NCBI GenBank assembly: GCA_964605575.1
Contig: CAZSDG010000010.1
Location: 1 to 25,704 of the forward strand
From: JAAZHN01 sp964605575
Lineage (GTDB): Bacteria; Bacillota_I; Bacilli_A; RF39; UBA660
Length of the DNA: 25,704 nucleotides
Direction: 5' to 3'
Part shown: positions 17,740 to 25,552 of the stretch, piece by piece
Numbering within the stretch: the first letter of the stretch is position 1
Layout of the letters: each line of letters begins with the position of its first letter
The notes under the pieces: model-generated
What the model was told of the DNA's origin: nothing
Seen by the model: the letters and a program-made list of their open reading frames with translations, nothing else
The model's database searches: none
Translations under genes and position numbers: made by a program

Positions 17740-18651
17740 ATGTTTAAAAAGATGTTTTTTGCAATATTTATGTTATTAGTTATTGTTTTAGTTATTATTT
17801 TTAATAACGATATTACTAATTCATTAATGAAGTTATTTGATAATCAAAATAAAGTTGTAACAGTAAGTGAAAATCAATATAAACGATATTATAATTATCA
17901 CTATGTTAAAGATGTTATAAACTATAATCCTTATAGTTATAATGAGTTGATTAATATTATTTATTCGGCTTTAAATAATGGTTGGAATGAATTTACCTTT
18001 TATTGTCCAATAGAATATGTAAAGTGTTTAGATGATATTAAAAAAATAACTCAAGATAATTCAATTTTAACCCATATTAATAATTATGTTCACCCATTTA
18101 ATAATTTTTTAAATCTTAAAACAACAATAGATGCCTCTGGTCAAATTAGTATCCACGTTACAAAATTATATTCTGATGCGCAAATTTCCGAAATAAATTT
18201 TAAGAAAAATGAATTACAAAATAAATTATTTAATAATAATCATACTACTCAAGATAAAATTAGAATAATTCATGATTATATAGTTGAAAATACTAATTAT
18301 GATATGGCAAAAATTACTAATAATAGTAAATATGAATCCAATACAGCTTATGGAGCATTAATTCAAGGAAAAGCAATCTGTAGTGGTTATGCAGACGCTA
18401 TGGCAATATTTTTAACTGATTTTGATGTCCCTAACTTTAAAGTCGCATCAGAAACTCATGTTTGGAACGCTGTATATATAAATAATAATTGGTACCATTT
18501 AGATGCAACATGGGATGACCAAATAGATTCTAATGGTAATGAAAAATTAATTCATAAATTTTTCTTAATTAATTCCAGCAATTTGAAAAAATATGCATCA
18601 GATGATCATAAATTTGATAAAACTATTTATCAAGAGTTTCGATATAATTAA
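17740..18651 (+). CDS. Membrane-anchored transglutaminase-like protein
   Basis: A 303-residue protein with an N-terminal hydrophobic segment (MFFAIFMLLVIVLVIIF) that should anchor it with the rest outside the cell. The C-terminal half carries the transglutaminase-like cysteine protease fold, with a complete triad: Cys214 in GKAICSGYADA, His240 in ETHVWNAVYI and Asp255 in HLDATWDD. The preceding segment IRIIHDYIVENTNYD is also typical. Such bacterial domains may act as peptidases or amidases rather than true transglutaminases. I start it at ATG 17740, with AGGTGA just upstream, not at the in-frame ATG 17707, which sits in the rpsT terminator without a ribosome site. Its end overlaps convergent miaA by 29 bases. 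The substrate is unknown. Confidence 0.83.
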   Translation: MFKKMFFAIFMLLVIVLVIIFNNDITNSLMKLFDNQNKVVTVSENQYKRYYNYHYVKDVINYNPYSYNELINIIYSALNNGWNEFTFYCPIEYVKCLDDIKKITQDNSILTHINNYVHPFNNFLNLKTTIDASGQISIHVTKLYSDAQISEINFKKNELQNKLFNNNHTTQDKIRIIHDYIVENTNYDMAKITNNSKYESNTAYGALIQGKAICSGYADAMAIFLTDFDVPNFKVASETHVWNAVYINNNWYHLDATWDDQIDSNGNEKLIHKFFLINSSNLKKYASDDHKFDKTIYQEFRYN

Positions 18652-19480
18652 TTATTTCTTCTGTTGTTTTCTCAAAATTTTCAAAATTTACGTTAAACCA
18701 AGTTATATTCATTTGATTATTAAACCAGGTATATTGTCTTTTGACATAACGCCTGGTATTTTTTTTAATTAATTCCACTGCATCAGTTAAAGATAATTCT
18801 TGATCAAAATATTTATATAATTCTTTATAACCAATTGAGGTCATTATTGCTTGAGTTCTAAGACCTTGATTATATAAAATACGAACTTCTTCTAATAAGC
18901 CTAGTTCTAACATCTTATCTACTCTTTCATTAACTTTAGAGTATAGAACATCTCTTGGAGCATTTAAACCGATAAAAATAGCATTATAAAGCAATTTAGA
19001 ACTTTTTATATTTGGTAATTCGCGATTTAAAAAACTAATCATTCTTCGCCGATTATTTTGGTGAATATCACTATAAGGATCTTTTTTCTTGACTAAATCA
19101 TATAATTCTTGATTACTATATTCAAGATATTCATTTTTATTAATTCTTAAATCAAATTTGTAATCATAAAGACCAGCTTTTAAATACAAGCCAGTTCCAC
19201 CAACAATAATGATATTTTTATTTTGATTTGAATCTAAAATAGCTCTTAAATCTTTTTGATATTCAAATACTGAATAACTATCTTTCACAGATTTAATATC
19301 GAATAAATAATGGGGAATCCCTGATTTTTCTTCTGGGGTTATTTTAGCAGTCCCAATATTCATTTCTTTATATACTTGCATTGAATCACAATTAATAACT
19401 ATAGCTTGATACTTTTTAGCTAATTCAATTGAAAGTCTAGTTTTTCCAATTCCTGATGGACCAACAATAGCAATAATCAT
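18623..19480 (-). CDS. miaA: tRNA dimethylallyltransferase MiaA
   Basis: Adds the dimethylallyl group to A37 of tRNAs that read UNN codons. The N-terminal P loop is GPSGIGKTRLS, followed by NCDSMQVYKEMNIGTAK, IPHYLFDI, the block IIVGGTGLYLKAGLY, and the C-terminal MTSIGYKEL and TRRYVKRQYTWF motifs. The length from ATG 19480 is 285 residues, slightly short but complete. This start lies 1 base after the prepilin peptidase stop, implying coupled translation. A GTG at 19513 extends the frame by 11 residues but lacks a ribosome site. It is the last gene of the pilus-assembly operon and overlaps the convergent transglutaminase-like gene by 29 bases with no clear terminator. Confidence 0.96.
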   Translation of the reverse strand: MIIAIVGPSGIGKTRLSIELAKKYQAIVINCDSMQVYKEMNIGTAKITPEEKSGIPHYLFDIKSVKDSYSVFEYQKDLRAILDSNQNKNIIIVGGTGLYLKAGLYDYKFDLRINKNEYLEYSNQELYDLVKKKDPYSDIHQNNRRRMISFLNRELPNIKSSKLLYNAIFIGLNAPRDVLYSKVNERVDKMLELGLLEEVRILYNQGLRTQAIMTSIGYKELYKYFDQELSLTDAVELIKKNTRRYVKRQYTWFNNQMNITWFNVNFENFEKTTEEIINYIETLDK

Positions 19481-19481
19481 C

Positions 19482-20243
19482 TTACCACACAAATAACTTA
19501 GTGAATAATTCACTAAAAAATTCTATTTTAAAATATATAATTAATAATGCTGTAATTAAAAACGGCCCAAAGGGTATTTCTCTAACCTTTTTAAATAAAG
19601 AAACTACAATAGCATATGGAAAAGCTAAGAATGAAGATATAACGATACTAAACATTCCTAATTTTATACCTAAAACTAAACCAATTATAAAAGCCAATTT
19701 AATATCACCACCACCAAGAGATTCTTTTTTAAATAATTTATCGCCTAATAATTTAATTAAATAAAAAATAACAAATAAACCTAAACCATGTAATATTTTT
19801 ATTAAAGTAGCAACAAATCCTAAATAGATAAAAAAAGTCATAATAATTAATATTGATCCAAGTAATAAAACTTCATCTAAAATAATATATTCCTTGAAAT
19901 CAGTTATATAAATAATAACCAAAATTGAAGAAATAATTAAGCTAATAATAAATTCTAAAGATATCCCAAAGACATAATATGATGCAAAAAATAAAAAACC
20001 AGTTAATAATTCAATTAATGGATAAATAATAGAAATCTTTGTTTGACATTTATGACATTTACCCAATAAAAAAACATAAGATAAAACAGGAATTAATTCA
20101 TACCATTGTAATTTTTTCTTACATTTAGGACAATGCGATTTTGGAAAAACAATTGATTCATTTTTTAATAGTCTTAAGGCTACTACATTATAAAAAGATC
20201 CAAAAGCTAAGCCCAATGCAAATATAGCAATATTAATTATCAT
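19482..20243 (-). CDS. pilD: Prepilin peptidase (type IV leader peptidase, A24 family)
   Basis: A polytopic membrane aspartic protease that cleaves, and usually N-methylates, type IV prepilins. The N-terminal domain has the two zinc-type CxxC pairs (C38/C41 and C63/C66) around ELIPVLSYVFLLGKC. The catalytic aspartates are visible: Asp115 in ITDFKEYIILDE and Asp180 in GGGDIKLAF. Several membrane helices fill the rest, and the 253-residue length is typical. I start it at ATG 20243, with AGGTGG 6 bases upstream; an in-frame TTG at 20261 would overlap the preceding gene and lacks such spacing. It lies between the PilC gene and miaA in one operon. No pilin substrate is encoded in the window. ComC is an equally suitable name if the system is for competence. 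Confidence 0.94.
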   Translation of the reverse strand: MIINIAIFALGLAFGSFYNVVALRLLKNESIVFPKSHCPKCKKKLQWYELIPVLSYVFLLGKCHKCQTKISIIYPLIELLTGFLFFASYYVFGISLEFIISLIISSILVIIYITDFKEYIILDEVLLLGSILIIMTFFIYLGFVATLIKILHGLGLFVIFYLIKLLGDKLFKKESLGGGDIKLAFIIGLVLGIKLGMFSIVISSFLAFPYAIVVSLFKKVREIPFGPFLITALLIIYFKIEFFSELFTKLFVW

Positions 20244-20253
20244 TAAAACCCAC

Positions 20254-21831
20254 CTATCCAATCATTTCATATAAAGAGAACATCGGCATTATTACAGAAA
20301 TAATAATTGTTCCAACCGTAATCGCTAAAAAAACTATCATTGTTGGTTCAATGAAACTTTTTAAAGAACTGATAATTGTTCGATGTTCTTGTTGATAGTA
20401 AACACTTACTTTCTCCATCATCTGTGGTAATTCTCCAGTTGATTCTCCAGTAACAATCATATAATAAGCAACCTCTGGAATTGCCCAGTGATCTTTAAAG
20501 GCTTCAGATATTTTATCACCCTTTGCAATATTATTAATAGTTTTAAACATAATTGAGCGATATATTTCATTATTAGTAATCTGACTTAATATATCCATAC
20601 TTTCTGTAATAAAAACATTATTTTTAAGTAAGGAAGCAAAAGTTTTAGTAAATATAGTTAACTCATTATAAATAATAACTTTTCCAACTATAGGTAAGTG
20701 CATCAAAATATTTTGAACACTTCCTCTAAATGCTTTAACTTTTTTATAAGTAAATATCAGGGCAATTACGATAATAATAATAACAAAAATAATATTAGTA
20801 ATGTTTTCTTGTAAGTAATCACTAACATTCATTACTGTTCTTGTTAACCCAGTGATTTCAGCGCCAATTTGATCATAAATACCTGTAAATTTAGGAATAA
20901 TATATAAAACGATAAAGACAACAACTCCCAACGAAAAAACAGTTATTATTCCTGGATAAGTCATGGCTGAAATCATTTGTTTTCTGGTTGATTCCATTTC
21001 TGTATAGTAATTTGCCATTTCGTCTAATGTTTCTTCTAATTCACCTGTTGCCTCTGCTGCTTTTAACATATTAATTAAAAGCGGCGGGAAAACTCCTCTT
21101 TGTTTTCGCATAGCCTCACTAAAGGAATTTCCCATTGTTAATTCATAGATTAGAGAATCAAATATTTTCTTTTGTTTATTACTTTTTCCCACTTGTTTAC
21201 TTAATATTTTAATTGAGTCTGTTAAAGGAATTCCAGATTTTATATATGTTGATAATTGAGTCAACCAAAAGATAATATCTTTAGTTTTCATTCTTACCCC
21301 AATGAATGAAGATCTTCCATAAACAAATTGAATAAACTTAGATGTTTCAATTTTATATACTGTATAATTTTCATTTGTTAAAAAGGCCATAACGTCTAAT
21401 TTAGATAAACCATTCATATAACCAGTTTTCATTTTACCTTCTGGAGTTTTAACCTTATACCTAAAAGTAACTTCTTGCTCAAGGCGACCAATACTTTTAT
21501 TATCCACATCAGACATCAAGGAATTACGTTCATTTTCTAATTTAATCATTTTATTTTTATAAGCTTTAGAATTTTTATATTTTTTTTCAGCAAATATCGC
21601 TGTTTTTTTGCCAAAGGCAATTAAAATTAAAATAATTTTTTTAAAGAAAGCATAGATTATTGTTACAAAGATAAATTCTAAAATATAATGGATACCTAAA
21701 CTACAATATTTTAGAATAAACAAAAGAATATTACTAATTTTTTTAGCAATAATGAGTAATTTATTTAAAATAATAGTTGGTGTTTTTGAAGAAGATAAAT
21801 TTTTCTTTTTATCTTTATTTTGTCTTTTCAC
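20254..21831 (-). CDS. pilC: GspF/PilC-type inner-membrane platform protein with N-terminal extension
   Basis: The membrane platform of type IV pilus or type II secretion machines, on which the assembly ATPase acts. Two GspF domains are visible: KDIIFWLTQLSTYIKSGIPL with MLKAAEATGELEETLDEMANYY, and ELTIFTKTFASLLKNNVFI with YMIVTGESTGELPQMMEKVS. Each is followed by a membrane hairpin. A short EVTFRYKVKTPEGKMKTGYM domain at about 118 is normal for PilC. Unusual is the first ~115 residues: a Lys-rich start, two or three hydrophobic segments (about 20-75) and a basic coil, making 525 residues instead of ~400. The start is GTG 21831 with AAGGAG 6 bases upstream. It is first in the operon. No pilin or PilB-type ATPase gene is adjacent. 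Confidence 0.92.
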   Translation of the reverse strand: MKRQNKDKKKNLSSSKTPTIILNKLLIIAKKISNILLFILKYCSLGIHYILEFIFVTIIYAFFKKIILILIAFGKKTAIFAEKKYKNSKAYKNKMIKLENERNSLMSDVDNKSIGRLEQEVTFRYKVKTPEGKMKTGYMNGLSKLDVMAFLTNENYTVYKIETSKFIQFVYGRSSFIGVRMKTKDIIFWLTQLSTYIKSGIPLTDSIKILSKQVGKSNKQKKIFDSLIYELTMGNSFSEAMRKQRGVFPPLLINMLKAAEATGELEETLDEMANYYTEMESTRKQMISAMTYPGIITVFSLGVVVFIVLYIIPKFTGIYDQIGAEITGLTRTVMNVSDYLQENITNIIFVIIIIVIALIFTYKKVKAFRGSVQNILMHLPIVGKVIIYNELTIFTKTFASLLKNNVFITESMDILSQITNNEIYRSIMFKTINNIAKGDKISEAFKDHWAIPEVAYYMIVTGESTGELPQMMEKVSVYYQQEHRTIISSLKSFIEPTMIVFLAITVGTIIISVIMPMFSLYEMIG

Positions 21832-21859
21832 ATTAATCTCCTTCCCCTATATTAAGATT

Positions 21860-21868
21860 ATTATATCA
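21860..21868 (-). promoter_or_regulatory. Extended -10 promoter for the pilC-pilD-miaA operon
   Basis: Minus-strand TGATATAAT is a perfect extended -10 element, about 30 bases before the GTG start and just after the small-RNA terminator. No strong -35 box. Confidence 0.65.
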
Positions 21869-21888
21869 TATTACTGTAAAAATAAAAC

Positions 21889-21913
21889 AAAAAAAATAGA
21901 CTATAAAGTCTAT
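21889..21913 (-). terminator. Terminator of the candidate small RNA
   Basis: On the minus strand ATAGACT, loop TTAT, AGTCTAT is followed by eight T. It ends the transcript predicted from the promoter at 22050-22078 and separates it from the pilC promoter. Confidence 0.85.
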
Positions 21914-21916
21914 ATT

Positions 21917-21976
21917 CTAGTTACTAACTAGTAACCTGGTTGCTATTCTCATTACGTAAATAAATAGCAATATCAT
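21917..21976 (-). CDS. Candidate 19-residue hydrophobic peptide inside the small RNA
   Basis: The frame ATG 21976 to TAG 21917 encodes MILLFIYVMRIATRLLVSN. AGAGG lies 9 bases before the ATG. The peptide is hydrophobic with two arginines, a make-up seen in small membrane peptides and type I toxins. Stop codon, ribosome site and position in a discrete transcript support it; the short length means chance is a serious alternative. I recognise no homologue. Confidence 0.35.
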   Translation of the reverse strand: MILLFIYVMRIATRLLVSN

Positions 21977-21999
21977 AACAATAATCCTCTTTCTAGATT

Positions 22000-22023
22000 T
22001 GTAGAAATTACCTCTACATTTTT
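22000..22023 (+). terminator. Possible plus-strand terminator inside the small-RNA locus
   Basis: TGTAGA, 7-base loop, TCTACA is followed by five T on the plus strand. It could end an antisense transcript to the candidate small RNA. The stem is short, and no strong plus-strand promoter is visible upstream, so this is tentative. Confidence 0.3.
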
Positions 22024-22049
22024 ATCGCCTTTTTTTGACGACGGTTACT

Positions 22050-22078
22050 ATTCTAGCATATTGAGATGATATTGTCAA
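22050..22078 (-). promoter_or_regulatory. Strong sigma-A promoter for the candidate small RNA
   Basis: Minus-strand TTGACA (22073-22078) and TAGAAT (22050-22055) are exactly 17 bases apart. It is one of the best promoter matches in the window, and it reads into a region with no conventional gene. The expected start is near 22042-22043. Confidence 0.8.
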
Positions 22079-22115
22079 ATTGCTCATGAAACCACTATTT
22101 TAAGGGGGAAAATAA

Positions 22116-23351
22116 TTATTCTAAATATTCAATGAAGCCATTTAATTTTAAATTACCAAAAATAGTCTTTCTTCTAACCATAAAACGATCAGTATCATAA
22201 GTACTATAACCTTTAGTATCCCATTGACCGATAAATGCCATCTTAAACCCAGCTTTTTTTAAAGCAGAAATAGCTTGATCATTAAAATCAAAGAATGGAT
22301 AAGCAAAATAATCAGAACCCTGTAATTTTTCTTGGCTAAGTTTTAAATCAGCAATAATGTTTTCTTCTTTTTCACATAACATCTGTCCACCTTGACTACT
22401 CGCCCTATTTTTCGGACATTTGTAATTATTATGTAAATCATGACTGTGTGACTCAAATTTAGCATATTTAAGCGGTAAATACTCTGTTACATCTCTTTTA
22501 CTAGTAATAATAAAGAAAGTAGCATAGATTTTATACTTTTCAACTAAAGGAACAGAATTTTCTAAAAATATACCATCATCTAAGGTTAAGGCTACTGTTT
22601 TAAGAGGAATTCTAATCTTCTTATCTAAAAACATTTCTACCTCTTTTAAAGTTAATGTTAAATAATTGTTTTCACTTAAATAATTTAATTGTTCTTCAAA
22701 TTGACTAATTGGGTGACAAATTTCAATTCCTGCACATTTTTGAGTTTTAGGATCATACACAGTATGATAAGTAAATGTTCGAATATTATTTCTTGTTTCA
22801 ACTTCTGTATTGCTACTTTCTTTAAGAGTATCTATGTCTTTAACATAATAAAATTTATTATTATATTCAACTCCATACTTATTTTCTTCTTTAATAATAA
22901 TTGGTAAATCAAATGATTTGTTTAATGAAAATACTAAATTATCATTCACATCATAAAATTTAGTCGGTGATTTTGTAACAACATTTTCATTCCACACTAT
23001 ATAATCTTTATATCTAGTATCTAACTCTTCTCGTTTTGAAATAATCACATCTAAATAATGAATATAGTAATCAGTATTCTTAATTTTAAAATATTCACTT
23101 TCACTTAAATTAATTAATTCTAAATTAATATCTTTACTAATTTTACCAATTGTTTGATACTTACCAGCTTTTAATTCATATAAATCGGTTTCTTTATTTG
23201 TTTTAGAGAATTCGTTAAAGTGACCTAATATTTCTGCACTATTATCTTTTTTTATTGGTTTTTCTTCTTTTTTATTTGAGTAATTAACTATTAAAAATGT
23301 TACTCCAATAACAAAAACAATTGCTTCAATAATAAATATTTTTTTTCTCAT
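22116..23351 (-). CDS. Membrane-anchored NodB-type polysaccharide deacetylase
   Basis: Predicted to remove acetyl groups from a cell-surface sugar polymer outside the cell. An N-terminal membrane anchor (IFIIEAIVFVIGVTFLIVNY) leads into an extracytoplasmic region of about 170 residues; parts such as KAGKYQTIGKISKDINLELI resemble SH3-like wall-binding modules, weakly. The NodB domain fills the C-terminal half: VALTLDDG (catalytic Asp and metal Asp), ESHSHDLHNN (metal His pair), FAYPFFDFND and FMVRRKTI. The FAYPFG-type motif has Phe in place of Gly. At 411 residues it is complete. The gene is divergent from the phosphodiester-glycosidase gene, which suggests shared work on one surface polymer. 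Peptidoglycan, teichoic acid or exopolysaccharide are all possible substrates. Confidence 0.88.
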   Translation of the reverse strand: MRKKIFIIEAIVFVIGVTFLIVNYSNKKEEKPIKKDNSAEILGHFNEFSKTNKETDLYELKAGKYQTIGKISKDINLELINLSESEYFKIKNTDYYIHYLDVIISKREELDTRYKDYIVWNENVVTKSPTKFYDVNDNLVFSLNKSFDLPIIIKEENKYGVEYNNKFYYVKDIDTLKESSNTEVETRNNIRTFTYHTVYDPKTQKCAGIEICHPISQFEEQLNYLSENNYLTLTLKEVEMFLDKKIRIPLKTVALTLDDGIFLENSVPLVEKYKIYATFFIITSKRDVTEYLPLKYAKFESHSHDLHNNYKCPKNRASSQGGQMLCEKEENIIADLKLSQEKLQGSDYFAYPFFDFNDQAISALKKAGFKMAFIGQWDTKGYSTYDTDRFMVRRKTIFGNLKLNGFIEYLE

Positions 23352-23365
23352 ACTATATCAACCTC

Positions 23366-23371
23366 ATTATA
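23366..23371 (-). promoter_or_regulatory. -10 box for the deacetylase gene
   Basis: A perfect minus-strand TATAAT lies 15-20 bases before the start codon. This leaves a very short leader, and no clear -35 box is present. Confidence 0.4.
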
Positions 23372-23393
23372 ATGATAACCTTAATCGCGAATT

Positions 23394-23422
23394 TTGACAA
23401 GATATTATGTTGTAATTATTAC
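23394..23422 (+). promoter_or_regulatory. Promoter candidate for the envelope gene cluster
   Basis: A perfect TTGACA (23394-23399) lies 17 bases before TATTAC (23417-23422). A second candidate, the extended -10 TGATAATAT at 23428-23436, is nearby. Either could drive the genes starting at 23455. Confidence 0.45.
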
Positions 23423-23454
23423 TTTTATGATAATATATATAATGTGAGGTGCAT

Positions 23455-24489
23455 ATGGGAAAGAAAATTAAAAATATTATTTTAAAAACATTAAGTTTTA
23501 TCTTAATTACAGTTATATCTATTTGTCTAACTTTATTTATAACATTAAAGTTAATTACAAGTAATATTTCAGTTACCGCGAAGGAGTTATTTGTAACAAC
23601 TATTTTAGAAACAGGCCAAATGAAGTTTTTAGCTTCTTGGTTGTTACCAGATGAAGAAATAAAAAGAATTGTTGCTGCGAATAAAATGGAAGATATGGAT
23701 ATAAAAGAAGACAAAGATTTAATCCAAATAAGTGATAAAGATAAAAATGGAATTGAAATTGTTCAAATTCCAGGCAATTCGTTTAATGCAAAAATGATGA
23801 TTATTAATGATCCAGCAAGAGTAAAGCTGGCAACCATTTATCCTTGGAAAGAATATGGCTTAGAATTACACGAATTAGTAAAACAATCAGATGCGATTGG
23901 GGGAATCAATGGTGGTTTATATGTTTCTTCTGGAAACAAAGGTGGAAGACCAATTGGTGTTATAGTTGCTGGTGGGGAAATTCAAATGAATAATCCAGGG
24001 ATTAATGGTCTACATTTAATTGGTTTTGATGAAGATAATTTATTAAGAATAATTGACTTAAAAGGCTATAATTCAAGTAAAGTTATTGAGCTAGTTAAAA
24101 AAGAAAAAATAAGAGATGCTGTTTGCTTTCAAGATCAAATGGACCACGATGTTAACCACTTTGTTAAATTAATAGTTAACGGAATTCCTAGAGAAGTTAA
24201 AGGTAAAGGCAGCGGGGGTAATCCCAGAACTGTGATTGGTCAAAGAAAAGATGGAGCAATATTAATGTTAGTCACTGATGGACGCGGTCGAAACGGACAC
24301 TTAGGCGCGACTGCTTCTGACTTAATTAAAATAATGAAAGATAACGGGGCTATTAATGCCGCTAACCTTGATGGTGGGAGCTCTACTACGATGTATTATC
24401 AAGATAAATATGAAATGACTAGTATTACACTATATTATAGTAACTCATCATGGCGTTTACCAGCAGGCTTTGTTATTGAAAAGAGGTAA
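23455..24489 (+). CDS. Phosphodiester glycosidase-family (NAGPA-like) membrane-anchored protein
   Basis: A 344-residue protein with one N-terminal membrane helix (ILKTLSFILITVISICLTLFI) and an extracytoplasmic domain of the phosphodiester glycosidase family, named after the human uncovering enzyme NAGPA. Bacterial members occur in exopolysaccharide and teichoic-acid loci. Family signatures are GGINGGLY, GGRPIGVIVAGGEI, NPRTVIGQRKDGAILMLVTDGR and NLDGGSSTTM. I use ATG 23455, with GAGG 6 bases upstream; an in-frame GTG at 23449 overlaps that ribosome site. It is the first of at least three genes on the plus strand and is divergent from the deacetylase. Cleavage of sugar-phosphate bonds in a surface polymer is the inferred role. 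Confidence 0.87.
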   Translation: MGKKIKNIILKTLSFILITVISICLTLFITLKLITSNISVTAKELFVTTILETGQMKFLASWLLPDEEIKRIVAANKMEDMDIKEDKDLIQISDKDKNGIEIVQIPGNSFNAKMMIINDPARVKLATIYPWKEYGLELHELVKQSDAIGGINGGLYVSSGNKGGRPIGVIVAGGEIQMNNPGINGLHLIGFDEDNLLRIIDLKGYNSSKVIELVKKEKIRDAVCFQDQMDHDVNHFVKLIVNGIPREVKGKGSGGNPRTVIGQRKDGAILMLVTDGRGRNGHLGATASDLIKIMKDNGAINAANLDGGSSTTMYYQDKYEMTSITLYYSNSSWRLPAGFVIEKR

Positions 24490-24491
24490 AA

Positions 24492-25544
24492 ATGAAAAAA
24501 AATTCTAAATATAAAAAATCAATATTAATCTACACTTCTATTCTTTTAATATTAATGATTGTTGCTTCTATTTATGTTTATTTTAGCTTAAAAGATTTTG
24601 AAAGAAATCAACCAGATAAATTTATCTTAAATGTAGTTGATGAGTTAAAGACTAATCCTAATAAATATAAGACAATAAAAAAAGAACATATTGAAGGTTA
24701 TAAAGATATTTTAAAAAATTCAAAAATTACTGTAGAATCCGAAAAACAAGATTATATAGTTCTAGCTGATGAGATGCCAATATTTAATGTAAAACTTAAT
24801 AATGGTCCTAAAAAAGTTAAATTAAGTTTATTAAGTTATCATGTTTTAAGTATTAAAGAACTAAAACCAGTAAATGATGATGGAGCTTATGCAATAACTG
24901 TAACGATTCCAGGTTCATTTAAGTTAAAAGTCAATGGTTCTGATTATACAAAAATTTTAAAAAAAGAAAAGAATCCTGACCTTGAGGAAATAGACACTGA
25001 TCTTTTACCAGAAAACTATATTTACAAAGTTACTGGTTTTAGTAAAAAACCAAAAATTGAAATATTTGATAATAAAAACAATTTAATCAAATATACCCCA
25101 TCTAATCATATTGTAATTAATAAATTTTATGAAACAGATGATTATCAGAAAAATATTAAAGATTCAATTGATGTTTTAGCTTTTGCAAGAAATTGGAGTT
25201 TGTTTTTTACTAATGATTTAAAAGGTGGCCGCGGTGGCTTTGATACTTTAAAAGAGTATTTAATTCCTGATTCTAAAATGTGGAATTCTGCTGAAACTTG
25301 GATTAAATCTGTTGACCGCAGGTTTGTCAGTAGACATACTTTTAAAGACCCAGCATTTACAAATGAATCAGTTACAAATTGTCATATTTATAGCGATACA
25401 GCATTCTCTTGTTTAGTTAAATTAGATAAAAACTTACTTGTTGGTAATAAAAAAGAAGAACAAGTTGATAAATTAAATGATCGTATGTACTTTGCTTATA
25501 CTGATGGTTGGAAATTTATCGATATGCGCGTTAATCTAGATTAA
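24492..25544 (+). CDS. Unrecognised membrane-anchored extracytoplasmic protein
   Basis: A 350-residue protein that I do not recognise. It has a Lys-rich start and one membrane helix (SILIYTSILLILMIVASIYVYF). The remainder is soluble and presumably outside the cell. The middle part is beta-rich (for example ITVTIPGSFKLKVNG). The last ~130 residues, from about SIDVLAFARNWSLFF to FAYTDGWKFIDMRV, look like a compact alpha+beta domain that might be NTF2-like, a guess from pattern alone. It contains two cysteines (NCHIY and FSCLV) that could form a disulfide. It starts 2 bases after the glycosidase-family gene with an AGAGG ribosome site, and the glycosyltransferase follows 8 bases later, so it probably belongs to the same surface-polymer pathway. 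Confidence 0.8.
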   Translation: MKKNSKYKKSILIYTSILLILMIVASIYVYFSLKDFERNQPDKFILNVVDELKTNPNKYKTIKKEHIEGYKDILKNSKITVESEKQDYIVLADEMPIFNVKLNNGPKKVKLSLLSYHVLSIKELKPVNDDGAYAITVTIPGSFKLKVNGSDYTKILKKEKNPDLEEIDTDLLPENYIYKVTGFSKKPKIEIFDNKNNLIKYTPSNHIVINKFYETDDYQKNIKDSIDVLAFARNWSLFFTNDLKGGRGGFDTLKEYLIPDSKMWNSAETWIKSVDRRFVSRHTFKDPAFTNESVTNCHIYSDTAFSCLVKLDKNLLVGNKKEEQVDKLNDRMYFAYTDGWKFIDMRVNLD

Positions 25545-25552
25545 GGCGAACT

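Larger units (their letters stand above)
21889..22043 (-). ncRNA. Candidate ~155-nt small RNA (possibly with a coding mini-ORF)
   Basis: A transcript is predicted here because a near-perfect promoter (22050-22078) and an intrinsic terminator (21889-21913) bracket about 155 bases that hold no conventional gene. Local hairpins can be drawn in the minus-strand RNA: GTCGTC/GGCGAT region around an A-run, TGTAGA / TCTACA, TTGCTATT / AATAGCAA, and GTTACTA / TAGTAAC. A 19-codon reading frame with a ribosome site lies within it. I checked for conserved cores of T-box, lysine, preQ1, TPP and c-di-GMP elements, 6S-like closing stems and the SRP RNA loop, and saw none. It does not lead into pilC, since the terminator and a new promoter intervene. 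It could be a regulatory RNA, a tiny-protein mRNA or a type I toxin message. Confidence 0.55.

Noticed and set aside
19501..19764. Plus-strand frame opposite the prepilin peptidase
   Set aside because: It overlaps the catalytic region of pilD and has no ribosome site.
21889..22043. Known riboswitch, T-box, 6S or SRP RNA in the pilC upstream region
   Set aside because: None of the conserved core motifs is visible, and a terminator plus a new promoter separate this transcript from pilC.
22043..22049. Pairing of AGTAACC at the 5' side with GGTTACT near the 3' end of the small RNA, as a closing stem
   Set aside because: AGTAACC lies between the -10 box and the expected transcription start, so most of it would not be in the RNA. 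It would be revived only if the start maps nearer 22049.
23367..23714. Minus-strand frame opposite the start of the glycosidase-family gene
   Set aside because: It runs through the divergent promoter region and opposes a well-supported membrane helix; no start signal.
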